Of a DNA stretch of 64,000 bases, positions 22,441 through 34,029 are shown in pieces; position 1 is the first letter of the stretch, and each line of letters opens with the position of its first letter. Below the pieces are notes generated by a model. It worked only from the letters and a program-made list of their open reading frames with translations, searched no databases and was not told the origin of the DNA. This stretch comes from Plazaster borealis (taxonomy: Eukaryota; Echinodermata; Asteroidea; Forcipulatida; Labidiasteridae). A program made the translations under genes and the position numbers. Location: assembly GCA_021014325.1 (NCBI GenBank), contig CM037473.1:1316501-1380500 (forward strand), in the 5' to 3' direction.

Positions 22441-24169
22441 TATACTATATTTTACATGCATGGCAACTCTGCTTATTCCATTCATTCTGTAGTCATTTCC
22501 TTTTAAAAATTAAAATAATTCAGGTTGAATTATATCTCAAGGGTATTCAGCATCAGAAACAAAATTAATACATTAATAAAACATGAGAAAAAGAAGGACA
22601 AAAAAACCCCAAACAAACACAGCAGAGTTCTACAAATTTTGTTTTTCAAATACAAAACTTGCAGTTTGATTTAGAGCGTAACATTAATGTAAAATAAAAT
22701 ACAATAAAACTAAGATGGATGAACGAAGTGCTCTAAATTATTTTTAAAAAGCCGTGGTCATGATTGAAAACACATTATATCTGCCACTGGCAAAGGAAAT
22801 TTCTTCATGTCACATGATCCCTTTTTTTGTATCGCTCATATAAAGTGAAACCATACAAACAAACAAAAGAAACAAAATTAATAATTAAAAAAAAATAATA
22901 ATCTTTTATCACCGGTAACTGTTTCCAATCATTAATAATAAGTGCGCCAGCGTCGTAAAAAACAACAGAGTGTAAAAAAGAAAATTGAAAAAAGAAAATT
23001 ATCAGAAGGCCGAAAATATACTAACTTTTAAATCACCTGTACATTGAACACTCATATAAAACCCATTCTTTAATCACTCCTAACCCTTCAACCTTGTAAA
23101 GGGATGCCAGTACATTTTTGATAAAACCACTTCACCCAAAGTCAAATGACAAAAGTGTAACTCGTTGGAATACAAGCCAATTTCATTATGCCTACTAAAA
23201 TTTTGTTGCTGTTCTTTTAAGGATCTCGATTCAATTGATGACACGGTTTTCACACGCCTAACTGTAGGGGAGCTGGCGGGGGAGGGGGGTGGCTGAACGA
23301 CGATTCCTTTATCACCAATAAATTTGGAGCGGCATTACCTCTAAGTCCATTAATTTGAAATGCACTTTTTAATCATCTGAACTATAAATAATACAGCCCC
23401 AGTTGTGAAGAAAGGATGGCTGGATAATTAACATGGATTAGACACAGATGCTTGGGTGTTTCTACCTTTTTATTACACTAAGTAACGCAGATTGAAACAC
23501 GGAAAATTTGTCATTTCAGGGGTGCAGCTGAGCTGAAGGGAGTTAAAAAAAATACAAAATACAAAAATTAATATAACTGGAGCGTGGAATGAGTGGTAGA
23601 GGACAAGGAGGGGGGTAGGACTGTAGCTAGGGAAGGACCGTTAATAGACGGAGAAAGGCCTTTATTTAAATACTACAGAATACATCAGTTATGTGTTCCT
23701 CTTCAATTTGTGACTTTACTTCAAAAAATATACGTACATTTGAAATCAATTGTAAAATTGAATAAATGAAATTTAAGGGCAAGACCCAAGGATCAACTGG
23801 ACAACTGTATTCAGGTGCATAGAAAGAAAGCCAACAGTACAACTTCCAGCATGATTTGTTACAGGAAGTAAAACACCATGGACAATAACCTAATAAAAAC
23901 AGCCATGAAATAAATATTGAATGATACTTGCATGGCTTGACCCTCGGTTTGGTGGTAGGGGGAGGGGGAGGGGGCTGGGGCTGTCAACAATCAAAATTTC
24001 CACACACAATTCTTTTTTTATTAAACCACTATTACATGGGCTACATTGGGGCAGAACAAAACAGAATATGTACACCCTAACCCTACATTGGTTCAATGTT
24101 CAACACCTTAAGTGACAACTGATGGTGAGCTTCTATTACTGAGCATTCCTGCATCCTTCCTTCCAACCA
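22441..24169. other. No gene recognised
   Basis: AT-rich, poly-A-bearing DNA with a GGGGGAGGGG-type purine tract at about 23950-23975. No exon or repeat family recognised. Confidence 0.4.
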
Positions 24170-24633
24170 TACACTGACCCAAAACACCAACAATACACTA
24201 ACAGCAAACGCTAACAGCAAACAGCAAACACCAACAATATACCCACCAGAAACACCAACAATACACTGACCCCAAACACCAACAATATACTGACTCCAAA
24301 CACCAACAATACACCCACCAGAAACACCAACAATACACCGACCACAAACACCAACAATACGCTAACCACAAACACCAACAATACGCTAACAGCAAACACC
24401 AATAATACACCCACCAGAAACACCAACAATACACCCACCAGAAACACCAACAATACACTGACCACAAACAACAACCATATACTGACCAGAAACACCAACA
24501 ATACACTGACAAAAAACACAAACAACACAATGACCATAAACACCAACAACAAACTGTCCACAAACACCAACAAAACACTGACAAACACCAACACACTGAC
24601 CTCAAACACAAACAATATACTGACCACAAAAAC
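24170..24633. repeat. AC-rich 24-bp tandem array
   Basis: Units of the type AACACCAACAATACACTGAC plus CACA recur every 24 bp, about 18-19 times, with point changes (ACCCACCAGA, CTGACTCCAA) and slight length changes at both ends. Because 24 is a multiple of three, long open frames appear on the minus strand (24198-24629 and 24211-24654) with an eight-residue Cys/Trp/Val/Leu-rich period. Two overlapping frames being equally open, and no flanking coding sequence, argue that these are by-products of the repeat. Confidence 0.92.
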
Positions 24634-25287
24634 CCTAGTCAGGATGCAAATCAAACTACTGGATTCAAAACAATCTCCCCAAGATTAAGACAAATCATGA
24701 ACTCATACAGCATCGCTATGGCAACATCATTGCCAAACTCACAAAATGGCCATACAAGTCACTGTATGCTTCTTTTTATCAATACCACAAAGCTTGTAAG
24801 AACACTATAAATATTACAAAGTTACTAAATAGGTGGCTTTTTAGCTGTACAAGAGTTGATAGTTGAGTTAAATTCTGCCATCAATACATGTAAGTAGACG
24901 TACATGTACAAATGTACTGTACATTTACAAAGTTCTCTTCAGGAAAACAACACTAAATTGTGGATGATCAGTCCCATAACTTTTGCAAATTTATCCCAGG
25001 TTTGAAAATTACTGCTTTATTCCTTAGTGCTTTATTGGACATTTGTGTTTGATTTCAGACACTGTGTCACACAATCTGGAGCATTTTAAATGTTTTCCCT
25101 CATCATTTTGTCAATTTGGTCTAAAATTGACGCCCCATGCCAAATCAAAGGCACCTCTGGAAAAATGGTGAAATAGCATTAAAAGTGAAGACAATCTAAA
25201 CATCAGCCTTGATATCAATATCTGAAACATTCTATACAACAAAGTGATTTTTTAAGCTTTGCATAGTGTGGAAAATAAAAAGTAACT
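24634..25287. other. No gene recognised
   Basis: AT-rich DNA without repeat or exon features that I recognise. Confidence 0.45.
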
Positions 25288-25410
25288 CCCGAAGACGAGA
25301 AGAGTATACTGTTTGAAACGTCGAGACCACACCGGCTCTTTTCAGAGCCAACACTCCTCCCAAAAGAAATGTAAACATGGTTGTACCCGCAATTTAAATT
25401 GCTAGAGAAA
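25288..25410 (+). repeat. Second copy of the GAAAC/hairpin repeat
   Basis: Matches 6284-6425: CCGAAGACGAGAAGAGTATA, TTGAAACGTCGAG (GAAAC at 25315-25319), perfect hairpin GGCTCT-TTTC-AGAGCC at 25334-25349, CAACACTCCTCC and TGCTAGAGAAATAT. The CTGAAGA word seen in the first copy is CCGAAGA here, which would damage a hammerhead core. Confidence 0.65.
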
Positions 25411-25714
25411 TATGAGGCAATAGTAAAAAAAACTACGGTTTATTTCGGGTGGACGGTCGATGTTAAATCCCCTCGGTATTAGAAGTTGACAAACTAGTTC
25501 CATCGGCATCACCTCGGAAACTAGTTTGTTAACTTCCAAAACCATGGGGTAGAACCAGGGGGAGCCAACGGGAGCGACTGTCCACCATCGAACCATGATA
25601 TTATTGTTATTATTAATATTTTTGTGTACAGTAATCCTCAGAAAAATCACTCAGCTAGACACTGGGAACGGTTTAGGCATCTCAGCATCCATTCAAGGCC
25701 ACCAAAACCACGGT

Positions 25715-28077
25715 GGGGGAGAGGAGGATCAAATAGCCTGTTCCCTATTTAACATCATGAGATTCAGCATGATTGGGGGAGGGGGGAATCAAATAGTCTG
25801 TTCCCTATTTAACATCATGAGATTCAGCATGATTGGGGAGGGGGAGAGAGGGATCAAATAGCCTGTTCCCTATTTAACATCATGAGATTCAGCATGATTG
25901 GGGAGGGGGAGAGGGGAATCAAATAGCCTGTTTCCTATTTAACATCATGAGATTCAGCATGATTGGGGGAGGGGGAGAGAGGGATCAAATAGTCTGTTCC
26001 CTATTTAACATCATGAGATTCAGCATGATTGGGGAGGGGGAGAGAGGGATCAAATAGCCTGTTCCCTATTTAACATCATGAGATTCAGCATGATTGGGGA
26101 GGGGGAGAGAGGGATCAAATAGCCTGTTCCCTATTTAACATCATGAGATTCAGCATGATTGGGGAGGGGGAGGGGGGAATCAAATAGCCTGTTCCCTATT
26201 TAACATCATGAGATTCAGCATGATTGGGGAGGGGGACAGAGGGATCAAATAGCCTGTTCCCTATTTAACATCATGAGATTCAGCATGATTGGGGGAGAGG
26301 GGAATCAAATAGTCTGTTCCCTATTTAACATCATGAGATTCAGCATGATTGGGGAGGGGGAGAGAGGGATCAAATAGCCTGTTCCCTATTTAACATCATG
26401 AGATTCAGCATGATTGGGGAGGGGGAGGGGGGAATCAAATAGCCTGTTCCCTATTTAACATCATGAGATTCAGCATGATTGGGGAGGGGGAGAGAGGGAT
26501 CAAATAGCCTGTTCCCTATTTAACATCATGAGATTCAGCATGATTGGGGAGGGGGAGAGGAGGATCAAATAGCCTGTTCCCTATTTAACATCATGAGATT
26601 CAGCATGATTGGGGGAGGGGGAGAGAGGGATCAAATAGCCTGTTCCCTATTTAACATCATGAGATTCAGCATGATTGGGGAGGGGGAGAGGAGGATCAAA
26701 TAGCCTGTTTCCTATTTAACATCATGAGATTCAGCATGATTGGGGAGGGGGACAGAGGGATCAAATAGCCTGTTCCCTATTTAACATCATGAGATTCAGC
26801 ATGATTGGGGGAGGGGGAGAGAGGGATCAAATAGCCTGTTCCCTATTTAACATCATGAGATTCAGCATGATTGGGGAGGGGGACAGAGGGATCAAATAGC
26901 CTGTTCCCTATTTAACATCATGAGATTCAGCATGATTGGGGAGGGGGAGAGAGGGATCAAATAGTCTGTTCCCTATTTAACATCATGAGATTCAGCATGA
27001 TTGGGGAGGGGGAGAGAGGGATCAAATAGCCTGTTCCCTATTTAACATCATGAGATTCAGCATGATTGGGGGAGAGGGGAATCAAATAGTCTGTTCCCTA
27101 TTTAACATCATGAGATTCAGCATGATTGGGGAGGGGGAGAGGGGAATCAAATAGCCTGTTCCCTATTTAACATCATGAGATTCAGCATGATTGGGGAGGG
27201 GGAGAGAGGGATCAAATAGCCTGTTCCCTATTTAACATCATGAGATTCAGCATGATTGGGGAGGGGGAGAGGGGGATCAAATAGTCTGTTCCCTATTTAA
27301 CATCATGAGATTCAGCATGATTGGGGGAGAGGGGGATCAAATAGCCTGTTCCCTATTTAACATCATGAGATTCAGCATGATTGGGGGAGGGGGAATCAAA
27401 TAGTCTGTTCCCTATTTAACATCATGAGATTCAGCATGATTGGGGAGGGGGAGAGAGGGATCAAATAGCCTGTTCCCTATTTAACATCATGAGATTCAGC
27501 ATGATTGGGGGAGGGGGGAATCAAATAGCCTGTTCCCTATTTAACATCATGAGATTCAGCATGATTGGGGAGGGGGAGAGGAGGATCAAATAGCCTGTTC
27601 CCTATTTAACATCATGAGATTCAGCATGATTGGGGAGGGGGAGAGGAGGATCAAATAGCCTGTTCCCTATTTAACATCATGAGATTCAGCATGATTGGGG
27701 AGGGGGAGAGGAGGATCAAATAGCCTGTTCCCTATTTAACATCATGAGATTCAGCATGATTGGGGAGGGGGAGAGGGGGATCAAATAGTCTGTTCCCTAT
27801 TTAACATCATGAGATTCTGCATGATTGGGGGAGAGGGGGATCAAATAGCCTGTTCCCTATTTAACATCATGAGATTCAGCATGATTGGGGAGGGGGAGAG
27901 AGGGATCAAATAGCCTGTTCCCTATTTAACATCATGAGATTCAGCATGATTGGGGAGGGGGAGAGGAGGATCAAATAGCCTGTTCCCTATTTAACATCAT
28001 GAGATTCAGCATGATTGGGGAGGGGGAGAGGGGGATCAAATAGCCTGTTCCCTATTTAACATCATGAGATTCAGCAT
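25715..28077. repeat. 37-copy, about 65-bp satellite with G-rich linker
   Basis: Counting the word ATCAAATAG from 25728 to 28035 gives 37 units. Most are 65 bp, some 66 bp and several 59-60 bp. The length changes fall in the purine linker between CAGCATGATT and ATCAAATAG, which reads GGGGAGGGGGAGAGAGGG with variants (GACAGAGGG, AGGGGGG, GAGGGG). The rest of the unit (AGCCTGTTCCCTATTTAACA, TCATGAGATTCAGCATGATT) is almost invariant, apart from a C/T change in AGCCTG versus AGTCTG. Each unit has ATCATG...CATGAT, a 6-bp stem with an 8-base loop. The array ends sharply at CAGCAT in 28077. Confidence 0.97.
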
Positions 28078-30447
28078 CCCTTATCACTTTTGAACGCAGG
28101 AAACATGACTGAGAAAGCGACTGGGGGCAACCCTGCAAAGAGCCTTCTTGTAATTTAAAACTTCTACAACCGACAAGGAGGAAATTTTATGCTTAAAGTA
28201 TGCCAGCAACCAGCATTATAATCAAGTCCAATTCTTAACAATCAGTATACATTCGACAAGATATTCCTTTCAAAATGTTACCGCCACTTTGACATCAACT
28301 TCTGGTATCCTCCCATGATAATGTTTACAATTGAAAATCTCAGTTAGAATCCTGAGCGTTTTCAAAACTGAGACCACATACATGTTCATTGTACACACCA
28401 AAAGCACACTGGGGCAAAATATAAACACTAAAGCATTTTTCTTCAATGGAAATAAAACGGCCAACTAAAATGTATCCTGTTATGTTTTGTTTTTACTGGA
28501 GGAAATTCTTCTTGAGAACTAGCGGGTTTGTTACGAAACAACGTTAAAGCCAACCATTTCAGGTTTTCAACCCAACAGTCAAGGTAGTGTACACCACACA
28601 GACAACACTGGAGTATAGGCCTAAGCAGTGTATACAAACCAAATTACAACAATCGTACTGCTCAATTCCCACCTTCCTGGACACCTCACAGTAGTTAATC
28701 CAACACAATATCCCTGGCCAATCTACCCTCGACTCTGCTATAAAAAACCCAAGACAAAACCACCCGAATATCCCCCCAAAAAATAAATTGAAAACAACAA
28801 AGATTTTGTACATACCCTATCTCCTTCGCTTTCGCTGTCACACTGTGTGTACACATGAATAGAGAAAGAGATCATAGAAGAGGGGGGAAAAAAGAGTCCG
28901 TAAATGCACAATAAACTGGCTCATGAATATGGATGAGGTGTACAATTCATGGGGAAGGGCTTACAATGGACTCATAAATATGCATGAGGTTGTCTACACA
29001 TACCAGCAGGTGCAATGAGCAATGGAGAGTACACAATAGCGTGGCGAATGTTTTAATGTTTATGCGTCGTGCATTATTTATGTACATGTAGATCTTTACA
29101 CACTTAGAACTGGGTAAATTTACTTGTAACATCACCTTAGTGTCTATATACAGCGGCAACCAAAACCAGAATGATTGATTGGGGTAAAAGGAGGCTAAAA
29201 ACTGTTTAAGGGTGACTTTGTTAAAAAATATATACATTTTTATTATAAATAAATAAAAACCGATTACAAAAAGGACAAAAGTGTTAGGTTAGAGGAGACT
29301 AGGCAAAGATTTTGTCCAAATGTATTTAATTGATACAGCGGTAACAAATTAAATAATTGACATTAAGGGAAAACTATGATTTATGCTTTGTTTTACAAGG
29401 CTTGGAGGGGGGGTGCTCTTGACAGAAATTGTATTACATGTATGTCAAACTATGCCGGCACTTCAATGTGTCAAAATGATAAATGGACGGATTGTCACAC
29501 ATTTTGGGAGGAAATGTGTGTCAGAGTCTACTAAGAACGCCAAGCCTTGATGTAGCAGGAACTAACGATTCTCTTAAAAAGGATCAACTATTTGTACTGC
29601 TTGTTTCATTTTCGTACTAGAGTTCCATTACTTCTTTTTGCAAAGTTGTCATCCCTTGTTTTATGGTATAAGAAACGGTGTATTTAATCTGATATCTCAG
29701 CTATGTTTCAAAATGTAAATTTGTTCTTCTCTTATTCTCCAGAAGATGGGTTGTTCGCATCTTGCTGAGACAACAATATATCGTTATGAAGTGATTTATA
29801 ATTGCCATGCAATCACAGTGCATCCGAGCGGCGGTTGTTTTCTCATGGAATCTCGCCTGATGAGAATAGGCAGGCACACAGGAAAGCGTTGCCCGTTGAG
29901 CAACTCGCATGGTTCCGTCAATGATTGATCGCCGATCAACACAGCGTGAAAATTTCCACCGATATCTCGGTCGGACACACACAATTATTTGATGCACCAT
30001 GGGCATAGATTTCTGTTTGCGCTCTGATGAAGCATCCAAAGGACGTTGTGTGTCGACAGAGGGTACTGAAATGTTTACCAGACTGGTGGGGTGAGAGGAC
30101 AGGGAAGGGAGGGGGGATGCTTTAAAGAGAAGTACGTTGATTTCTTTTATGAAACGATAGTCTTACATCCAAAACCCTCAATCAAGAAACACGACTTCTT
30201 TGGAAGATTTTAAGAAGAAAATGTCAAGTTTGAAGAGCGATCAGTTTGGGAGGAAAGTGAGAGCGTAAATTTCTGATGTTTTTAGTTTTTAGAAAGTGAA
30301 ATTGTAGATTCAACAACCAAACATTTATTTATTTATTTCTCTGGCTTACCTCCCCCTTTTTGGGGGTTCCAACTAGGCATGGTGTCAGTATAAGTAATTG
30401 TATCCTCCAATAATAAAAAGAAGAATAATAATAATAATAATAATAAT
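28078..30447. other. No gene recognised; (AAT)n at the right edge
   Basis: No supported exon. Minus-strand frames at 28270-28813 and 28947-29237, and the pair near 29701-30039, show no recognisable motifs. A trinucleotide (AAT) tract occupies about 30421-30447. Confidence 0.4.
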
Positions 30448-30894
30448 CTGTGTCAGAAGTATGGTGTCCAAGTGCTTGCGAAATGGTGCGACCATGTTCC
30501 GGAGAAAGTTGTAGAGACCGACCAGATCACGATTCCTCTACGACTTTAACATTCAGACTGATCATGTTATAGAACATTGGCGTCCGGATGTTGTAGTCTT
30601 AGATAAGACGAAGAAGATGTGTCATCTCATTGACATAGCTGTGCCAGGCGATATAAGGGTAGCTTCGAAGGAGGTAGAAAAGATCCAAAAGTACCAAGAC
30701 CTGGCCAGGGAACTTCGTCAAATTTGGCAGGTGAAAATGAAAGTAGTCCTTGTGGTGGTTGGAGCACTTTGCACCATACCCAAAGCACTGGGGAAACATC
30801 TAGATGAAATCGGGACAATGTGAGGGTAGATCTGTTACAGAAGGCGGCGCTTTTGGGAACAGCGAGGATCCTGAGAAAGACCCTTGAGATCTAA
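30448..30894 (+). pseudogene. 3' end of non-LTR retrotransposon with restriction-like endonuclease
   Basis: Conceptual translation gives pieces of the C-terminal region of an R2/NeSL-type polyprotein. Segments in order: CQKYGVQVLAKWCDHVPEKV, then after a frame change FNIQTDHVIEHWRPDVVV, then VEKIQKYQDLARELRQIW, then after a second frame change RVDLLQKAALLGTARILRK ending LEI and a stop at 30892. The word RPDVVVLDK followed 14 residues after PD by an Asp (CHLID) fits the PD-X12-14-D motif of the restriction-like endonuclease known in these elements, which nicks target DNA before reverse transcription. Two frameshifts and the lack of any upstream reverse transcriptase show a dead, 5'-truncated copy. 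The 3' untranslated part runs on to an AAT/AAC tail at about 30980-31007. Confidence 0.85.
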
Positions 30895-31007
30895 GGCTAT
30901 ACGGGACGTAGCCCGACTCGAGGAGTTAACAGCACAAAGGAAAATGTGATCTTTCTTTTGCATGCTGCGATAAAAATGAAATAATAATAACAATAATAAT
31001 AACAACT
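30895..31007 (+). repeat. 3' UTR and microsatellite tail of the retrotransposon
   Basis: After the stop codon comes a short untranslated stretch (GGGACGTAGCCCGACTCGAG) and then AATAATAATAACAATAATAA-type repeats. Microsatellite-like 3' tails are usual for such elements. An AAT tract also lies just upstream of the truncated 5' end (30421-30447), so the copy is sandwiched between two AAT tracts. Confidence 0.7.
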
Positions 31008-31950
31008 AGACCTGAATTTGTTACGAACAAATACTGGGGTTTCAGCTTTAACAAGGCGAACTATTAAGAATTGAATAATGTCTTGGTGACGTAATGTAGT
31101 TTGTTAATTAGTACCGATGATGGCGATTGATTGTCCACCAGACGTGAAAGAGTAAACGAAAATGGAACCTATCGCTTTTATGATGCAATTTCTTTCACAC
31201 AACCTTTACATTGTGATGGACCAAAACCAATATATGCCCCTTTGACGCTTCCGTATTTAATTATCTTTACTTATCTTCATAGCCCTTGGATTTAAACGCT
31301 TCCATATTGCTCGCGCAGATCCATATTCTATCTAGCGCCCTCTCTGTGGAGGGCAGAAGAGGTGATCGAACTGGTGACGTCATCATCCTTAGCTTGCGCC
31401 ATCGTTAGATCAACCATGCATGAATGGAAGGTCGAAAGGTCAGAACGATGCCGTGCGTGTGACACAGCTGTCTGTGTAGGTGCGGACGTATCCAGTTTCC
31501 AGTGAGTAATACGTGTCATGTACACAGACACGGCGACCCCGATACATTTACGGGCATTTTTAAATCGGTCATATCGTCAAGAAAGGAACGAAAAACACTT
31601 GAAACAACTGCTGCTTGATCTAAGTTAGAGCCCAGGCTTTCATTTGATGTATTGTTTGTGTCTTATAAGACTGTAATTCCTGAGATCGAACGACGGCAAA
31701 TTTCACTGGTTAATGCTATGAGAATTTTTCGAATGGTAAAATAAAAAAATAAAAATTAAAAAAAATCTCGACGAAAACAAAGGTGGTTTCGGCGGTAAGA
31801 CCGAAACCCCCAATAATAATAACAGTGGCCATTTGTAATGCGCCATGTCTGTCTAAAAGAACCTCCTGGCCCATGAGAGAAGAAAAAGTAAATAAAGTTA
31901 GACTCCAGGTTGTACGTCATTCAAGAAAGCCAATCTTGTTTCCCTCCTAT
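31008..31950. other. No gene recognised; small hairpin near 31790
   Basis: The only structured item is GGTTTCGGCGGTAAGACCGAAACC at about 31780-31810, an 8-bp stem, followed by AATAATAATAA. No exon is supported. Confidence 0.4.
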
Positions 31951-32454
31951 TTAATTTAGTAAAACGAAACCAAGGCTAGAAGGACCCATCAGATTAACAT
32001 CACCAGAACCAGTATTGCTAATGCTATCGCTCAAAACGGAATCGCCATTTTCCGCCCAAAGACCAAACAATTTAGAAGTTTTTGACTGAACAAATATTGA
32101 CAGATGATGACGTTTCAAAATGGAAACAACAAATCCATAAATACTATGCCGAATATGACACGAACAATGCACAAAATACTTGTAAGGTGAACATTGTTTG
32201 AACACGGCTGTTGGCAAGGTCAGATCAGATACTGACAATAATTCATTGTTTCTTAAACTAACTATTAATAATATTTGAAAGGTTTTTTCATTGAGTGTCT
32301 CAAATGACATGTGTACGAATTCCTTGACTAAAGGAAAAAGGGTATCTAAAATTAAAATCAGGTTTTTACCATAGGCAAAAAACAGGTGATCAATTTTTGA
32401 GGTCTTATTTTCATCTTTGGGATTCCTGCCATTACCAATAAATACACCCCTCAT
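31951..32454 (-). other. Unassigned 167-codon open frame
   Basis: This is the longest uninterrupted frame in the window outside tandem repeats and the gap. It starts with ATG at 32454 and ends at 31951. The composition is ordinary (Leu-, Ser-rich, few charged clusters). I see no signal peptide, zinc-binding pattern or other motif, and no clear splice sites. A second frame lies just upstream on the same strand (32432-32650). It may be a decayed mobile-element gene or chance; I give it no function. Confidence 0.25.
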
Positions 32455-32584
32455 TACAAAAAAAGGTCATGATTTTGAACCACAAGCTCTTCCCCAACAG
32501 ATAAATAGGCAATCCCATTGGTTGAAATGTGGTCACATGACCGTTTACAACTGGTTTTAAACAGTTGATGAAGACATAACTGGA

Positions 32585-32690
32585 GCTTTGGTGCCCCTTC
32601 ATTTGTTCCCCATAGACTTTACGATTTTCCAATGGAAGTGCCCTTCGCAAAATGAAAATGGCCTTGCTCTCTTAAAGATGAAATGCCAGA
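32585..32690 (-). repeat. Interspersed repeat, GGTGCCCCTTC...CATAGACTTT family, copy 1
   Basis: About 100 bp matching 62080-62185 in the same orientation: TTGGTGCCCCTTCA, CCCCATAGACTTTA, TTTTCCAATGG, GTGCCCTTCG, AATGGCCTTG. The pair is roughly 80-85 percent identical by eye. No ends or duplication are visible. Confidence 0.7.
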
Positions 32691-33261
32691 CCTCTCAACG
32701 CCTATACAGCGTTTGTACAAAACCAAGATACGACATTGTTGCACTGACGCCATGATATGATGTCTATTTTTTTCTGAAGGATATTTTCATTCCCAAAAAT
32801 TTTGTCTTTTTAGAAGATGGTATCTAAAAATGCAATATTCTCTGGCTGTAGACCTCTTCAACAAAAAAGGCTCCGACTTTCAGAGATTTGGGTCACCAAT
32901 GAATCGATTCGTAAGAAATGACACTAAGATGTTTTCAAGGTGAGCTGTGGACTGGTTGACAAGAACAATAAGTCAGAAGTCCGCAAACACATTCAGTCTT
33001 AATCATATGTGGTAGCACGGTCCACTGAGCAATTTAATAATAGTTTCCATGGAAACAGTTGGCATATAATGTTGGAAATGAGAGCCACGTCCTTGGTCTG
33101 GATCCGTATGTCTTAATAAACTGAAAAGATGGACAGGAGAGGTGGGGGGGGGGGTAGGGGTAGGGGAGTGTGGGAGCAATTGGTTACATCAAGCTTTGGT
33201 TGGTAGGGTCTTGATTGTTACAGGTTCAATATGACACAAGTTTAATCATAAAACACAATCA
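32691..33261. other. No gene recognised
   Basis: Unique-looking sequence with a G-run at about 33145-33155. Confidence 0.4.
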
Positions 33262-33265
33262 TTAA

Positions 33266-33578
33266 CCGTTCAGCAGAGACCATAGCGGCCACAAGCAGTT
33301 GCACCCAAAATGTTTCTAGCGGCCAGAAACGGCCGTAACATTTGACTCACTTCCATTCACACAAAGAGGTCATAGTGACAGTCAAGTCCAGAATTGACAT
33401 TTTCCAATGTTTCCCTTGTTGACATACTCTTTACAGTTGGAAAAAAAACATAACTTGTTTCATATCATTTTTCTAGACATTTTTACAGAAAAAAATACAG
33501 AGCAAAAATCATCAATATAGTATCCACGATTGGGTGTATTGTTATGATTATATAGAAATGAATGCTCTCCAAACGTAA
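33266..33578. mobile_element. Diverged second copy of the CCCTTTAGAGACC piggyBac-like MITE
   Basis: In reverse orientation to 7856-8151. The left edge has TTAA (33262-33265), then GAGACCATAGCGGCC, TTCTAGCGGCCAGAAACGGC, CACTTCCATTCACAC, AAAGAGGTCATAGTG, ACTTGTTTCATATC and ATGATTATATAGAAATGAAT in the order expected. The right-hand TTAA is lost. It is older than the 7856 copy. Confidence 0.7.
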
Positions 33579-33845
33579 GAACTCAGATATAGAATGTTTG
33601 AAAATTTGGACACATAACATTCTAGAAAAGACATTTTTTATAAGCACTTTTTTGATGCATTAATTTTTCATATTTGTAAACATAATGTATTGCTGTTTAC
33701 GATTCAGTATAAAATGGTCTTCCCTCTTCTTGTTCATGCAAAAGGCAATGACAAACCGGACTGACTGGCTGTGGCTGATGGCCTCATTGTCTATGTAGAA
33801 GAATAGCCAGACATAGCCAGAGCCAAAGCCATCAACTGTGACAAA

Positions 33846-34029
33846 GGCCCAATTTCATAAAAATGTCAAGCAGACAATGGTCTTTAGCAAATTTGTCTGC
33901 TAAGCAGAACTTTGCTGGAAACCAGTCACAAACAGCATACATGGTTTTTGGTTGGTAACATGTTTATGCTAAGCAAGATTTTTCTATGCTTAGCAATTTG
34001 TGTTGCTTAACAGCTTAATGAACATGGGC
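33846..34029. repeat. MITE, GGGCCC family, diverged copy
   Basis: The left end GGCCCAATTTCATAAAAATG and the right end TTGCTTAACAGCTTAATGAA with CATGGGC are imperfect inverted repeats. The interior has TTTGTCTGCTAAGCAGAAC and GCTAAGCAAGATTTTTCTAT, like the 46480 copy. Confidence 0.75.

Noticed and set aside
24198..24654. Two overlapping frames of 143 and 147 codons on the minus strand
   Set aside because: They arise from a 24-bp tandem repeat (a multiple of three) that is open in two frames at once, with no unique coding sequence around it.
25715..28077. CRISPR-like array of direct repeats
   Set aside because: Units are continuous tandem copies with no unique spacers, and the DNA is clearly eukaryotic. 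The same applies to the 55-bp and 24-bp arrays.
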